From the NCBI GenBank assembly GCA_015488615.1, contig WFNM01000127.1:1-44890 (forward strand): DNA of 44,890 nt. The letters are read 5' to 3'. Source of the DNA: Sulfurimonas sp. (lineage in GTDB: Bacteria > Campylobacterota > Campylobacteria > Campylobacterales > Sulfurimonadaceae). Positions 1 to 9,000 of the stretch are shown here, in pieces. A program made the position numbers and the translations under genes. The notes beneath the pieces are model-generated. The model saw only the letters and a program-made list of their open reading frames with translations. It did no database searches and was not told where the DNA came from. The first letter of the stretch is position 1. Every line of letters starts with the position of its first letter.

Positions 1-1
1 C

Positions 2-91
2 AAAGCATTTGAGCTTTCTTGGCTGTTTGCCTCTTTAATGATTTTAAAAAATATGCTCTTAATCAGTACTATTCTAGAAAGTACTGTTTGA
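2..91 (+). CDS. Possible 3' end of an upstream gene (partial)
   Basis: A reading frame is open from the window edge and ends at a TGA at 89-91. It would encode about 29 residues, hydrophobic and rich in Leu, Met and Ile, as in the last membrane segment of a protein. No family is recognisable from so little sequence, and an open frame of 30 codons can arise by chance in AT-rich DNA. It overlaps the hairpin at 64-86, which weakens the case slightly. Confidence 0.2.
   Translation, partial: KAFELSWLFASLMILKNMLLISTILESTV
64..86. terminator. Inverted repeat upstream of the tRNA gene
   Basis: CAGTACT at 64-70 pairs perfectly with AGTACTG at 80-86. The nine-base spacer contains TTCTAGAA, which extends the stem with one bulged base. 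A T-rich stretch follows but no clean U-run, so this could be a weak terminator of an upstream gene or a processing structure ahead of the tRNA. Confidence 0.35.
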
Positions 92-104
92 TTCTTTCTA
101 TAAA

Positions 105-180
105 CTCCTTATCGCTTAACTGGATAAAGCAGTCCCCTCCTAAGGGATAGCTCAAGGTTCGAGTCCTTGTGGGGAGACCA
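105..180 (+). tRNA. tRNA-Arg (anticodon CCU)
   Basis: A complete cloverleaf of 76 nt can be folded by eye. The acceptor strand CTCCTTA (105-111) pairs with TGGGGAG (170-176), using two G-U pairs. The D stem is GCTT/AAGC (114-117/127-130). The anticodon stem GTCCC/GGGAT (132-136/144-148) closes the loop CTCCTAA with anticodon CCT at 139-141. The T stem CAAGG/CCTTG (153-157/165-169) closes the loop TTCGAGT. The discriminator A177 is followed by an encoded CCA (178-180). It reads the arginine codon AGG. Confidence 0.95.
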
Positions 181-240
181 CTTCTTTACATTAAAACAGA
201 AAATTTATTACAAATTCAATTCTAAGTTACTTTATTCCTA

Positions 241-246
241 TATAAT
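241..246 (+). promoter_or_regulatory. Candidate -10 box for the hemerythrin gene
   Basis: TATAAT lies 30 bases ahead of the ATG at 277. The hexamer 17 bases upstream does not resemble TTGACA, which is common for sigma70 promoters of Campylobacterota. It is the only good -10 box in the gap after the tRNA gene. Confidence 0.45.
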
Positions 247-276
247 GTCAAGAAATTATTACATATAAGAGATAAC

Positions 277-717
277 ATGAGTACAATTCAAGAATATCTA
301 ACAAATGATCATAGAAAATGTGATGAGGTTTTTGCAAAGATGGAAGAACAGGCTGCCTCTTCACTAGCGGATGCTCGTACACTTGCAAAAGAATTTGTAG
401 CAGATATGGAACATCATTTTCAAATGGAAGAGAGGGTAATGTTTCCTGAATTTGAGCAAAAAACAGGTATGATTCAAGGTCCAACTGAGCTGATGCGTCA
501 AGAGCATGCTCAGATGCGCTCTCTTTTTATACAACTTATTAACTCTATAGATGAAAAGAATAGTGATAGATTTTTTGGAACCAGCGAAACACTGATGATT
601 TTACTGCAACAGCACAATATGAAAGAGGAACAAATGCTCTATGCAATGGCACAACAACACCTTAGTGTAGAGTCTGATCGTATTGTGGCTATGATGGACT
701 CTTTGATAGTTGAGTAG
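277..717 (+). CDS. Hemerythrin-like HHE-domain protein
   Basis: This 146-residue cytoplasmic protein is a single hemerythrin-type four-helix bundle. The characteristic metal-ligand pattern is visible in order: NDH near residue 10, MEHHFQMEERVMFPEFE around 45-60, RQEH around 75 and QQHNMKEEQMLY around 112-123. These His and acidic residues would hold a non-haem di-iron site that binds O2 or possibly NO. There is no signal peptide or second domain. The start has an AAGAGA ribosome-binding site. The next gene begins four bases after the stop and encodes a haem-protein-like membrane protein, so the pair may handle oxygen or NO together; that link is inference. Confidence 0.88.
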   Translation: MSTIQEYLTNDHRKCDEVFAKMEEQAASSLADARTLAKEFVADMEHHFQMEERVMFPEFEQKTGMIQGPTELMRQEHAQMRSLFIQLINSIDEKNSDRFFGTSETLMILLQQHNMKEEQMLYAMAQQHLSVESDRIVAMMDSLIVE

Positions 718-721
718 ATAA

Positions 722-2020
722 ATGAAATTAAACGGATTATCGGTAGATCAAGCACCCCCAATATCAGCACCATTGCGTTTCTTTTTAACTGCACCACTTT
801 TTGGAGTGTTAGCCGGAGTTCTGATTCTATTAAGTGACTCTTCAACACTTATGAATAGGTATTCCATTGACTCTATTATTGTTACACATGCTATTACTAT
901 AGGTATGTTTACTTTTATCATGTTTGGAGCACTTATACAGATGCTTCCAGTCTTAGCTGGAGCGAAGATAGAGAGAATAAAACAAGTAACTCTATTTGCC
1001 TATTTCATGCTTACTTTCGGACTTTTAGCGATGATAATCGGTCTGAAGTTAGAACTCTCTAGTTTTACAACAGTCGCTTATATAGGCTTAGGTCTTGGTT
1101 TTTTCACTATGATACTATCTATAGTCTATGCTATGCGAAATGTGCAAAACTTTACAGCAACTATAAAAGGGATGGCCGCAAGTCTTCTCTTCTCTTTTTT
1201 TATTGCATCTATGGGAATTTTTTTGCTTTATGAATATGCAACGAAAAGTATATCTCAGTACCATTTTTTAGTGGCAAATATTCATAGTGTTTGGGCCATA
1301 TTTGGATTTTGTGGTCTTCTTATTATTGGGGTTGCATTTCAAGTACTTCCTATGTTTTATGTGGCTCCTAAATTTAAGCAGTTCTGTAAAAAAAGAGTTG
1401 TTATACTCATTAGTATCGGTCTTGTAATATGGCTTATTTTAAATCAATTTTATGAGCAGTATGAACTTGTGGCTAAAATATGGATAGCACTTTTTTTCTG
1501 GGCATTTGCAACAACTGTTTGGTTAAAGTTCAATAAACGTAAACGCCCAATAAGTGATGTGACTGTTTGGTACTGGAGAACATCTAGTATTTTCTTAACA
1601 CTCGGTTCTTTTCTCTGGATATTTGATGAGTTTTTTAAACATGAATATATTGTGATGGTAGGTATCTTAATAGGTGGTGGTTTTGTACTTTCTATAATGA
1701 TAGGTATGCTCTATAAAATCGTACCCTTTTTAGTCTGGTTTCACTTAAACGCCATGGGGTATATGAGTATACCAACTATAAATGAGATGATAGATAAGGG
1801 CCTTGCTAAAGTACAATTTACACTGCTTATAATTTCTCTTGTAGGATTTATTTTTGCTTTTTATATTCCACAATTACTGGCTCCATCGGCAGTATACTTC
1901 ATTATTAGTATGCTCCTTTTAGAGTACAATATTTTATCTCCAGTTCTTATATATAAGCAGACACGAAAGAAAAAACCAGATTTTGATATGAGTGCATTTA
2001 GTATGCAGGGAAAGAATTAA
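722..2020 (+). CDS. Polytopic membrane protein resembling haem-copper oxidase subunit I / NnrS
   Basis: This 432-residue protein has roughly twelve hydrophobic segments and almost no soluble domain. Several segments carry a single histidine in a position that could bind haem or metal: VTHAITIGMF near residue 58, VANIHSVWAIFGF near 188 and LVWFHLNAMG near 341. This recalls the stand-alone relatives of haem-copper oxidase subunit I and the NnrS family, which is linked to nitric oxide. I cannot see the full set of six oxidase ligands, so oxidase activity is not claimed. It is probably translated with the hemerythrin gene, which ends four bases upstream. Confidence 0.6.
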   Translation: MKLNGLSVDQAPPISAPLRFFLTAPLFGVLAGVLILLSDSSTLMNRYSIDSIIVTHAITIGMFTFIMFGALIQMLPVLAGAKIERIKQVTLFAYFMLTFGLLAMIIGLKLELSSFTTVAYIGLGLGFFTMILSIVYAMRNVQNFTATIKGMAASLLFSFFIASMGIFLLYEYATKSISQYHFLVANIHSVWAIFGFCGLLIIGVAFQVLPMFYVAPKFKQFCKKRVVILISIGLVIWLILNQFYEQYELVAKIWIALFFWAFATTVWLKFNKRKRPISDVTVWYWRTSSIFLTLGSFLWIFDEFFKHEYIVMVGILIGGGFVLSIMIGMLYKIVPFLVWFHLNAMGYMSIPTINEMIDKGLAKVQFTLLIISLVGFIFAFYIPQLLAPSAVYFIISMLLLEYNILSPVLIYKQTRKKKPDFDMSAFSMQGKN

Positions 2021-2021
2021 T

Positions 2022-2546
2022 ATGAAAAATAATAATATAATTTTAATAGGTTTTATGGGAGTAGGCAAGGGTAGTGTAGCTCGTGAAGTGATCAAGCACT
2101 CAAAGAAATACATGACTATAGATACAGATGACCTCATAGAGTCGATGGAAAATAGAAAAATAAAGAGTGTATTTGCTGAAGAAGGTGAGGCTTATTTTCG
2201 TAAACTAGAGAAATATGTTGCAAAATGGTTAGAGTCTAGTGTACAAAATACACTCATTTCTACAGGTGGTGGTTTCTATAAGCAGACAAATCTCAAAAAA
2301 ATAGGTATAATAGTACTTCTAGATTCTCCTTTTGATGCGATAATTAAACGCATTAAAGAGCATCCAAACGCAGCAAAAAAGTTGAAAAAAAGACCACTTT
2401 TAGCTGACTTAAAACAAGCAAGAGAGCTCTATGATGCACGTCGTCCTGAGTACTTGAAACTGGCAGATATAGTTATAGATGTTACAGATAAAAGTGCAGA
2501 GGCTTGCTCAAAAGAACTTCTCAAAAAGGTAAAAAAATATGCGTAA
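2022..2546 (+). CDS. aroK: Shikimate kinase
   Basis: This enzyme phosphorylates shikimate at the 3-hydroxyl in the aromatic amino-acid pathway. The protein is 174 residues, the usual length. It shows the P-loop GFMGVGKGS at about 9-17, the DTDD shikimate-binding segment near 35, the GGG loop (STGGGFY) near 83 and the lid and RRPEY region near 147-152. The residue after the P-loop lysine is Gly followed by Ser, as in adenylate kinases, rather than the more usual Ser/Thr. The ATG at 2022 follows AGGGAAAG; an upstream in-frame ATG at 1992 lies inside the preceding gene and lacks such a site. It overlaps the next gene by eight bases. Confidence 0.92.
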   Translation: MKNNNIILIGFMGVGKGSVAREVIKHSKKYMTIDTDDLIESMENRKIKSVFAEEGEAYFRKLEKYVAKWLESSVQNTLISTGGGFYKQTNLKKIGIIVLLDSPFDAIIKRIKEHPNAAKKLKKRPLLADLKQARELYDARRPEYLKLADIVIDVTDKSAEACSKELLKKVKKYA

Positions 2547-2970
2547 AATATTTTTCTATATAGCTGTACTCTTAGCTACAACTGTGATGGCAGGTGAAAT
2601 TAAGTGGGCAAAGGATTTTGATAGTGGTATTGCAAATGCAGAAGCTGAAAATAAACCAGTACTTTTTGTATTTTCTCGTCACACATGTAAGTACTGTGTG
2701 ATTTTAGAAAAAACTACATTTTCAGATGAGGGTATTATAAAAGAGCTTAATAAGGATTTTATTTCTATCATTGCCTATAGTGATGAGAATGATGCAATGC
2801 CAAAAGAACTTTGGAGACCAGGTACACCTACTATCTGGTTTCTAAAATCAGATGGACAACCTATGTTTCAACCACTTATGGGAGCAGTCGGATCAAAGGA
2901 CTTCTTACGAGCACTAAGTATAGTAAAGCAAGAGTTTGATAAAAATAATACAAAGAGAGTAAAAAAATAA
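2539..2970 (+). CDS. Periplasmic thioredoxin-fold protein (CKYC)
   Basis: This 143-residue protein begins with a cleavable-looking signal peptide (MRKIFFYIAVLLATTVMAG). A thioredoxin-like domain follows with the redox motif CKYC near residues 50-53 and the cis-proline segment GTPTIWF near 94-100. This matches the DsbD-C-terminal-like or thioredoxin_7 type found in the periplasm, probably a thiol-disulfide reductant or a chaperone for cytochrome or sulfur proteins. It overlaps aroK by eight bases and hisD by one (TAATG), so the three are cotranslated. The functional link to amino-acid biosynthesis is not obvious. Confidence 0.8.
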   Translation: MRKIFFYIAVLLATTVMAGEIKWAKDFDSGIANAEAENKPVLFVFSRHTCKYCVILEKTTFSDEGIIKELNKDFISIIAYSDENDAMPKELWRPGTPTIWFLKSDGQPMFQPLMGAVGSKDFLRALSIVKQEFDKNNTKRVKK

Positions 2971-4262
2971 TGATGTTTATTAAGTCAAATGATGACAATT
3001 TTGAGGTGAATTTTCAAGAATTATTAGGTCGTGGGAAGATGGATATTGCTCATGTGAGTGGTATTGTCGGTGGTATTATCTCGGAGATTCAAGAGAAAAA
3101 AAACAGTGCACTTAAAGAGCATATAGCGAAGTTTGATAACTGGACACCGCAAAGTGATGAAGATTTAAATATCTCTACAGAGTCCATGAGTAAGGCTTAT
3201 GATATTTTAGAGCCAAAACTTAAAGCTTCTCTTCACCTCGCCTATGACCGTATTAAAGCTTATCATGAAAAGCAAAAGCCAAAGTCTTGGTTTGATACAG
3301 AAGATAATGGAACTATTTTAGGGCAGAAAGTGACTCCTGTAGATAGTGCAGGGCTTTATATCCCTGGTGGTAAAGCAGCTTATCCCTCTTCATTACTTAT
3401 GAATGTTATTCCTGCACAAGTTGCAGGTGTAGAAAATATCGTGGTTTGTACGCCAACACCAGACAATGAGCCAAACGAGCTACTTTTAGCTGCTTGTCAC
3501 CTTTGTGGCGTTTCAAAGGTTTATAAGGTAGGAGGTGCGAGTGCAATCGCTGCTATGGCTTATGGCACTGAGACTATTCCAAAGGTAGATGTAATCACTG
3601 GACCGGGTAATATCTTCGTTGCAACTGCAAAAAAGATGGTTTTTGGGGAAGTAAATATTGACATGATCGCAGGGCCAAGTGAGATAGGTATTTTAGCGGA
3701 TGACAGTGCAAATGCAAATCACTTAGCAATAGACCTGCTTTCACAAGCAGAACATGATGAGATGGCAAGTTCTATACTTATAACACCATCCCAAAAGTTA
3801 GCTGATACAGTGAAAATAGAGATAGAAAACTGGCTTCTCAAACTCCCTCGTCAAGAGATAGCTCGCAAGAGCATAGAGGAGCGTGGTGCTATTATAGTTA
3901 CTGCAGATATGGATGAAGCTGTAAAATTAATGAATGACATTGCTCCTGAGCACTTAGAAGTGGCGACACTAAGTCCTTTCGAACTTCTTCCCTTCATTAA
4001 GCATGCTGGTGCTATCTTCCTAGGACATAATACTCCTGAAGCTATTGGTGACTATGTTGCAGGACCAAATCACACATTACCAACAGGTGGAACAGCAAAG
4101 TTTTATTCACCACTTGGAGTGGAAAACTTTATGAAGAAGAGTTCTATTATCTCATTTAGTCATGCAGCAATAAATGAAATAGGCGATGAGTGTGCCTTAA
4201 TCGCAAATACAGAGGGTTTAACAGCACATGAGCAATCTGTTCGTGTAAGACTTAACAAATAA
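2970..4262 (+). CDS. hisD: Histidinol dehydrogenase
   Basis: This enzyme oxidises L-histidinol to L-histidine in two NAD-dependent steps at a zinc site. The 430-residue length is normal. Family motifs include DVITGPGNIFVATAKK near 208-223, AGPSEIGILAD near 236, the zinc and catalytic segment LLSQAEHDEMA near 258-268, the catalytic APEHLEVA near 328 and AGPNHTLPTGG near 370. Its ATG shares a base with the stop of the thioredoxin-like gene; an adjacent ATG at 2973 is equally possible. It is the last gene of the aroK operon, far from other his genes, as is common in these genomes. Confidence 0.95.
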   Translation: MMFIKSNDDNFEVNFQELLGRGKMDIAHVSGIVGGIISEIQEKKNSALKEHIAKFDNWTPQSDEDLNISTESMSKAYDILEPKLKASLHLAYDRIKAYHEKQKPKSWFDTEDNGTILGQKVTPVDSAGLYIPGGKAAYPSSLLMNVIPAQVAGVENIVVCTPTPDNEPNELLLAACHLCGVSKVYKVGGASAIAAMAYGTETIPKVDVITGPGNIFVATAKKMVFGEVNIDMIAGPSEIGILADDSANANHLAIDLLSQAEHDEMASSILITPSQKLADTVKIEIENWLLKLPRQEIARKSIEERGAIIVTADMDEAVKLMNDIAPEHLEVATLSPFELLPFIKHAGAIFLGHNTPEAIGDYVAGPNHTLPTGGTAKFYSPLGVENFMKKSSIISFSHAAINEIGDECALIANTEGLTAHEQSVRVRLNK

Positions 4263-4273
4263 CAATATCACAA

Positions 4274-4301
4274 AAGCAGTGCTAAATTTTCAGTACTGCT
4301 T
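4274..4301. terminator. Hairpin after hisD
   Basis: AAGCAGTGCT at 4274-4283 pairs with AGTACTGCTT at 4292-4301 with one mismatch and an eight-base loop. It starts 12 bases after the hisD stop. There is no downstream U-run, so it may act as a weak terminator or protect the 3' end of the mRNA. Confidence 0.5.
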
Positions 4302-4351
4302 AAATTACACATATTACAAAAAAATCACATAATTTCTCTTTCAATTTATTA

Positions 4352-4449
4352 GTTGCTTAAGGTAACTTAGCTAGTATTAGAACAGTAAAAAAAGCCCTAA
4401 ATGCCGTGCATAAGGACTTCTTTTAATAAAAATTAGTCGTAGTTATAAA
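4352..4449 (+). promoter_or_regulatory. Leader region of the molybdoenzyme operon with candidate -10 box
   Basis: The 221-base gap before the operon holds an imperfect palindrome, GTTGCTTAAGGTAAC (4352-4366), and a candidate -10 box TATAAA at 4444-4449, 34 bases ahead of the ATG. No clear -35 box is visible. The palindrome could be an operator for a respiratory regulator, but it does not match a binding site I can name. Confidence 0.3.
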
Positions 4450-4483
4450 TCTAAATAAGCCGTAATTGGCCAAAGGAGAATAT

Positions 4484-5125
4484 ATGCAATTAGGTTTCCT
4501 AGTTGATTTACACCTATGTATGGGTTGTAAAGGATGTGAGATCGCATGTAAAGTGGAGAATGAAGTGCCACTTAGTACATGGAGATTACGTGTTAAGTAT
4601 GTAGATGTGGGAACTTTCCCAGAAACGAAGAGAACTTTTACACCTCTAAGATGTAATCACTGTGAGAATGCTCCTTGTGAGAGAATTTGTCCAGTATCTG
4701 CTCTTCATTATATAGATAATGGTATTGTAAATATTGATAAAGAACGTTGTATCGGTTGTGCAGGTTGTGTTATGGCTTGTCCTTATGGAGCAATCTATAT
4801 AGACCCTGAGACACAAACAGCTGATAAATGTACTTACTGTGCACACCGTATTGCTTCATCTATGATGCCGGCATGTGTTGTTGCTTGTCCAGTTGGTGCA
4901 AATATTTTTGGTGACCTTGAAGATCCAAAATCAAATATTTCAATCTATATCCAAGAAGCTCGTGGAGATGTTCAAGTACGTAAACCTGAGAAGGGTACAA
5001 ACCCTCATCACTTTTACACTGGTGCTGGTAATGTGCATCTTAATCCACTTGCGTCACAAAGAATAGAGGGATATAATTTATTTAATAAAATCACACATCT
5101 TCCATTAGGAGGGCACCACGAATGA
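4484..5125 (+). CDS. Iron-sulfur subunit of a respiratory molybdoenzyme (PsrB/TtrB/DmsB type)
   Basis: This 213-residue electron-transfer subunit has four cubane-cluster motifs: C12/C15/C18/C22, C57/C60/C65/C69, C89/C92/C95/C99 and C116/C119/C131/C135. This is the classic four [4Fe-4S] layout that connects a molybdenum subunit with a quinone-reactive membrane anchor. There is no signal peptide, so export would depend on the Tat-bearing partner encoded at 6059. I chose the ATG at 4484 because AAAGGAG lies five bases before it; a TTG at 4466 would put that site inside the gene. It overlaps the anchor gene by four bases. Substrate cannot be told from this subunit. Confidence 0.9.
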   Translation: MQLGFLVDLHLCMGCKGCEIACKVENEVPLSTWRLRVKYVDVGTFPETKRTFTPLRCNHCENAPCERICPVSALHYIDNGIVNIDKERCIGCAGCVMACPYGAIYIDPETQTADKCTYCAHRIASSMMPACVVACPVGANIFGDLEDPKSNISIYIQEARGDVQVRKPEKGTNPHHFYTGAGNVHLNPLASQRIEGYNLFNKITHLPLGGHHE

Positions 5126-6045
5126 TACATGAAACTTTTGCAGCGACTAATGCTGTAGTAACCTTGGACGTAGCTTTGCCAGACATTTTTTGGGGCTGGT
5201 ATGTTACTATGAATATGTGGGCAAAGAGTATAGGTACAGGTCTTATCTTTATGCTTTTCTTATTACATAGAAAAAATTCTAGTGAAATGAGTGGACTTAG
5301 AACTCCTGCAATAATTGTTTCATTTGTTATGATGAATATTTTCTTGCTCTTTACTCTGGCGGATTTACATCAACCATTTAGAATGTGGCATATCTTTTTC
5401 TATCCTCACTGGACTTCAGCGATTACTGTTGGTGCATGGATGGCAACTATTTTTGTTGGTCTTGAATTTGTTATGATGGCGATGATGATCAGAAAAGATA
5501 AATGTTTGTTAACAAAAAATGCAACAGCATCTTTTGATAAATTACTTTTTTGGGTAACACTTTTAGCAATTCCTGTTACCCTTTATACTGCGGGTATCAT
5601 GGCAGAAGCAACAGCACGCGAACTATGGCAAATGCCAACTGAATCGGTACAAATGCTTTTAGCCGCTACATTAAGTGGTTCTGCTGCTATTATTTTACTT
5701 GGCGGTTCTAAGCTTAGTGCTGAGACAAAAAACTTCTTTGCTTCTATTTTAGGTCTAAGTGCACTTCTTGCATTTATTCTATATATGTCAGAATATATTT
5801 TTGGTTCTATGAAAGCAGAAGAAGTAACAGCAACTTTAGCTTACATCAAAGGTGATGGTGAATATGCAACTATGTTCTGGATAGGACAATGGGTAGCTTA
5901 TATCTTACCAATGATTCTTGTTGCTCTTTACAGAGTAAGTAAAAGTAACAGTATTTTAACACTTGCAGCTATTTTAGCGATTGCAGGTCTATGGGTAGTT
6001 AAACATGTTTGGCTAGTTATCCCACAATTATTACCGATGAGTTAA
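5122..6045 (+). CDS. NrfD/PsrC-family membrane anchor of the molybdoenzyme
   Basis: The 307-residue protein consists of about eight membrane segments with short loops, the pattern of NrfD/PsrC quinone-interacting anchors. Conserved-looking features include FWGWYVTMNMWAKSIGTG near residues 23-40 and ADLHQPFRMWHIFFYPHWTSAITVGAW near 80-106, where family members bind quinone. It overlaps the end of the iron-sulfur subunit gene in an ATGA arrangement and is followed by the catalytic subunit after 13 bases. It would pass electrons between menaquinone and the iron-sulfur subunit; direction is unknown. Confidence 0.9.
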   Translation: MIHETFAATNAVVTLDVALPDIFWGWYVTMNMWAKSIGTGLIFMLFLLHRKNSSEMSGLRTPAIIVSFVMMNIFLLFTLADLHQPFRMWHIFFYPHWTSAITVGAWMATIFVGLEFVMMAMMIRKDKCLLTKNATASFDKLLFWVTLLAIPVTLYTAGIMAEATARELWQMPTESVQMLLAATLSGSAAIILLGGSKLSAETKNFFASILGLSALLAFILYMSEYIFGSMKAEEVTATLAYIKGDGEYATMFWIGQWVAYILPMILVALYRVSKSNSILTLAAILAIAGLWVVKHVWLVIPQLLPMS

Positions 6046-6058
6046 GGAGATTATATAA

Positions 6059-9000
6059 ATGTATTTACAAAGTAGAAGAACATTTTTAAAAGGTGCTGCA
6101 TTCAGTGTTGCTGGTGTGGCTGTTATCAAGGGTGTATTTACAACTGATGCAATTGCAGAATCTGTATCAGATTCAAAGTTTACTAATACACCAAGCTCGC
6201 TTTCATTTTATCCTCCTGTTTCAGAGTGGAATAGTTTTAAAGAGTTAGATGGAAATGACTGGAAACGTGGAGGAATTGAGCGCCGTGGTGTAAGAAGCCC
6301 TGAAAACCCAGATGGTATTAAAGTGAATGATTATATTATCGTTCCAACAGTTTGTTCAAACTGTGAGGCTGGGTGTGGTTTAACGGCATGGGTAGAAAAA
6401 GGTGGATTTAAAAACAATATTTTAACAGTTAGAAAATATATGGGTAATCCATTACATAGTGGTTCTCGTGGTAGAAACTGTGCAAAAGGGTATGCTGTAA
6501 CTTCTCAAATGTACGATCCAGATCGTATACCATTCCCAATTAAACGTGCACCAGGTTCTAAGCGTGGAGAAGGCAAGTGGGTTCGTGTAACTTGGGATGA
6601 GGCTATGGCTGCAATCGGTAAGAAAATGCACGAAACACTTGCAAAAGGTGATGAAATTTCTAAAAAACAAATCATGTATCATGTTGGTCGTCCAAATGAG
6701 AATGGATTTGGACCGCGTGTTCCACAAAGTTTAGGAGTTGATGGGTATAACTCACATACAAATATTTGTTCTGCAGGTGCACGTGAAGGTTCAATTCAGT
6801 GGGCAAATGATGATAGAAATGCACCAGATTGGGCACATGCAGATCTTATCTTTTTACAATCATCTCATGCTGCAGATGCTGGACATTATTTCCAACAATC
6901 AGCAGGTTTAATTGCTGAGGCTCGTAAACGCGGTGCAAAAATGGTTACACTTGATCCTCGAATGTCAAACTCCGCGGGTATATCTGATCTTTGGTTACCT
7001 TGTTGGCCAGGAACAGAGGCTGCTCTGTATTTACATCTTGCAAATCGTATTTTAAATGAAAAAAGTATAGATGGCAAAGATTTAGTTGACCATGAATTTG
7101 TAAAAGAATGGGTTAACTGGGATCACTTGATGTCAAACAAAGATTATCTTAATAAGATGGTTGGTTATGGTTATATATCTAAAGTGCCAGCTGATGATAA
7201 TTATGAAGATTTTATTGAAATACTTAAAGAACTTTATGCACCATATACAAAAGAGTTTGTTGTTAAAGAGTGTAGACTTGAAGGTATGGAGTACAAACTA
7301 GATCAACTATGGGAAATGTTTATTCCTGCTGGTGCAAAAGTTGCAACATATTTATGGCGCGCAGGAGCAATTGCTCACCGTGGTGGATGGATGAATACTC
7401 GTGCCGGTTTCTTGCCTCTAGCACTTCGTGGAGCTATGCGTGGAGATATCGGTGGAGTTTCATGGCATCATTGGCAAGAAATTTCAGTTGCAGGTAAAGG
7501 TGATAAAGCGACAGTTGCTGGAAAACATCCTGGAAAAACTGATGCATGGAATGAACTTGCATGGCCACCAGAATATCCAATTTCAACTTATGAGATGAGT
7601 CATATGTTACCTCACTTAATAGTAGATGATGCATGGCATGAAAAATGGACGAAGCGTGGTCTAAAAATTCCTAAATCTATTGCAGTATATGTTCCTCGAA
7701 TGTATAATCCTGTATGGATAAATCCAGATGGATTTAGATGGATAGAATCATTGAAGCGTGAAGATAAATTTGAATTAACATTTAACTTATCTCCAACATG
7801 GTCTGAAACAAACTGGTATTGTGATTATGTTCTTCCTGTTGGGCTTGCAGGTGAGCGTAATGATCAGCAATCAACACCATCAAAGCCACAACAACGTATA
7901 GAATTTCGTCAAGCAGTACTTCGTGTTGCAGCTGAAAAAATGGGTTGGAAGCCAAAAAAACCTGCTCGAGCAACATTAGAAGCACATATGAAGTTTGGTT
8001 TGGGTGAAGTATGGGAAGAGAGTGAATTCTGGCCAAATCTTATGGTTGATTACGTTGATCCTGATGGCTCTTTAGGTGTTAGGGATTATTGGGCTAGTAA
8101 AAAAGATCCATCTCGTGCTGTAACAGTACCTGAATATTTTGATGCAGCTATGAGTTTATTACCAAGACTTAAAGAGACAGCAACAAAAATGTATAAAGAT
8201 GAAGAATTTCCTGTATATTGCTATATGAGAGATCATGGTGCTTGGACTGAAAAAACTAATGTATATAAGCCTCAAGAAGAAGAATTGAAAGTTGATGCTA
8301 AATATGTATATGCACATGGACATAAATACCATAAAGATGAAGTTGAAAAAGATCAATATGGTGTTTTATGGGTGAAAGATGGTAATTTCAATAAATCAAT
8401 TGGTATTATTAAAGATAAAGAAGTACTTGGTGGATTCCATACACTGAGTAGAAAACTAGAATTTTTCTCAGAGTGGTTAACAGAATGGAAATGGCCAGAG
8501 TATGCTATCCCAATCTATCCAAGAGGTGAATTAGAGAGTGAAAAGATGGTTCACCTTGTATCTCAAACACACCATAAATTTATGAAAGGTGATAATGAGT
8601 TCGCATTAAATACAGTTTATCGCTTACCGTATAATATCCATACACGTTCAGTAAACTCTAAACACCTAATGGAAATTTCACAAAATCATAATCCTATTTG
8701 GATTTATACGAAAGATGCTGAAAAGCTCGGTATTAAACGTGGTGATGCAGTTAAAGTACAGATTCAAGATACACTTACTGGAATTAAAAGTGGTTATTTT
8801 ATTGCTATGGCAGTTCCTACAGAAGCGACACGTCCAGGTGTTCTTGCTTGTTCTCATCATGCTGGTAGATGGAAACTTAAAAACTCTGTGGAAATTCCTG
8901 GTTTCGCACATAGACTTGGAATTATGAGTCTTGGTTCTCCAGAATATGCAATGACAAATGATGGTAAAGTTGGTACATTAACACCTATTGATGGTATTCA

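Noticed and set aside
4466..4483. TTG start that would extend the iron-sulfur subunit by six residues
   Set aside because: The AAAGGAG ribosome-binding site would lie inside the gene; it is ideally placed for the ATG at 4484, which also puts the first Cys motif at the usual distance from the N-terminus.
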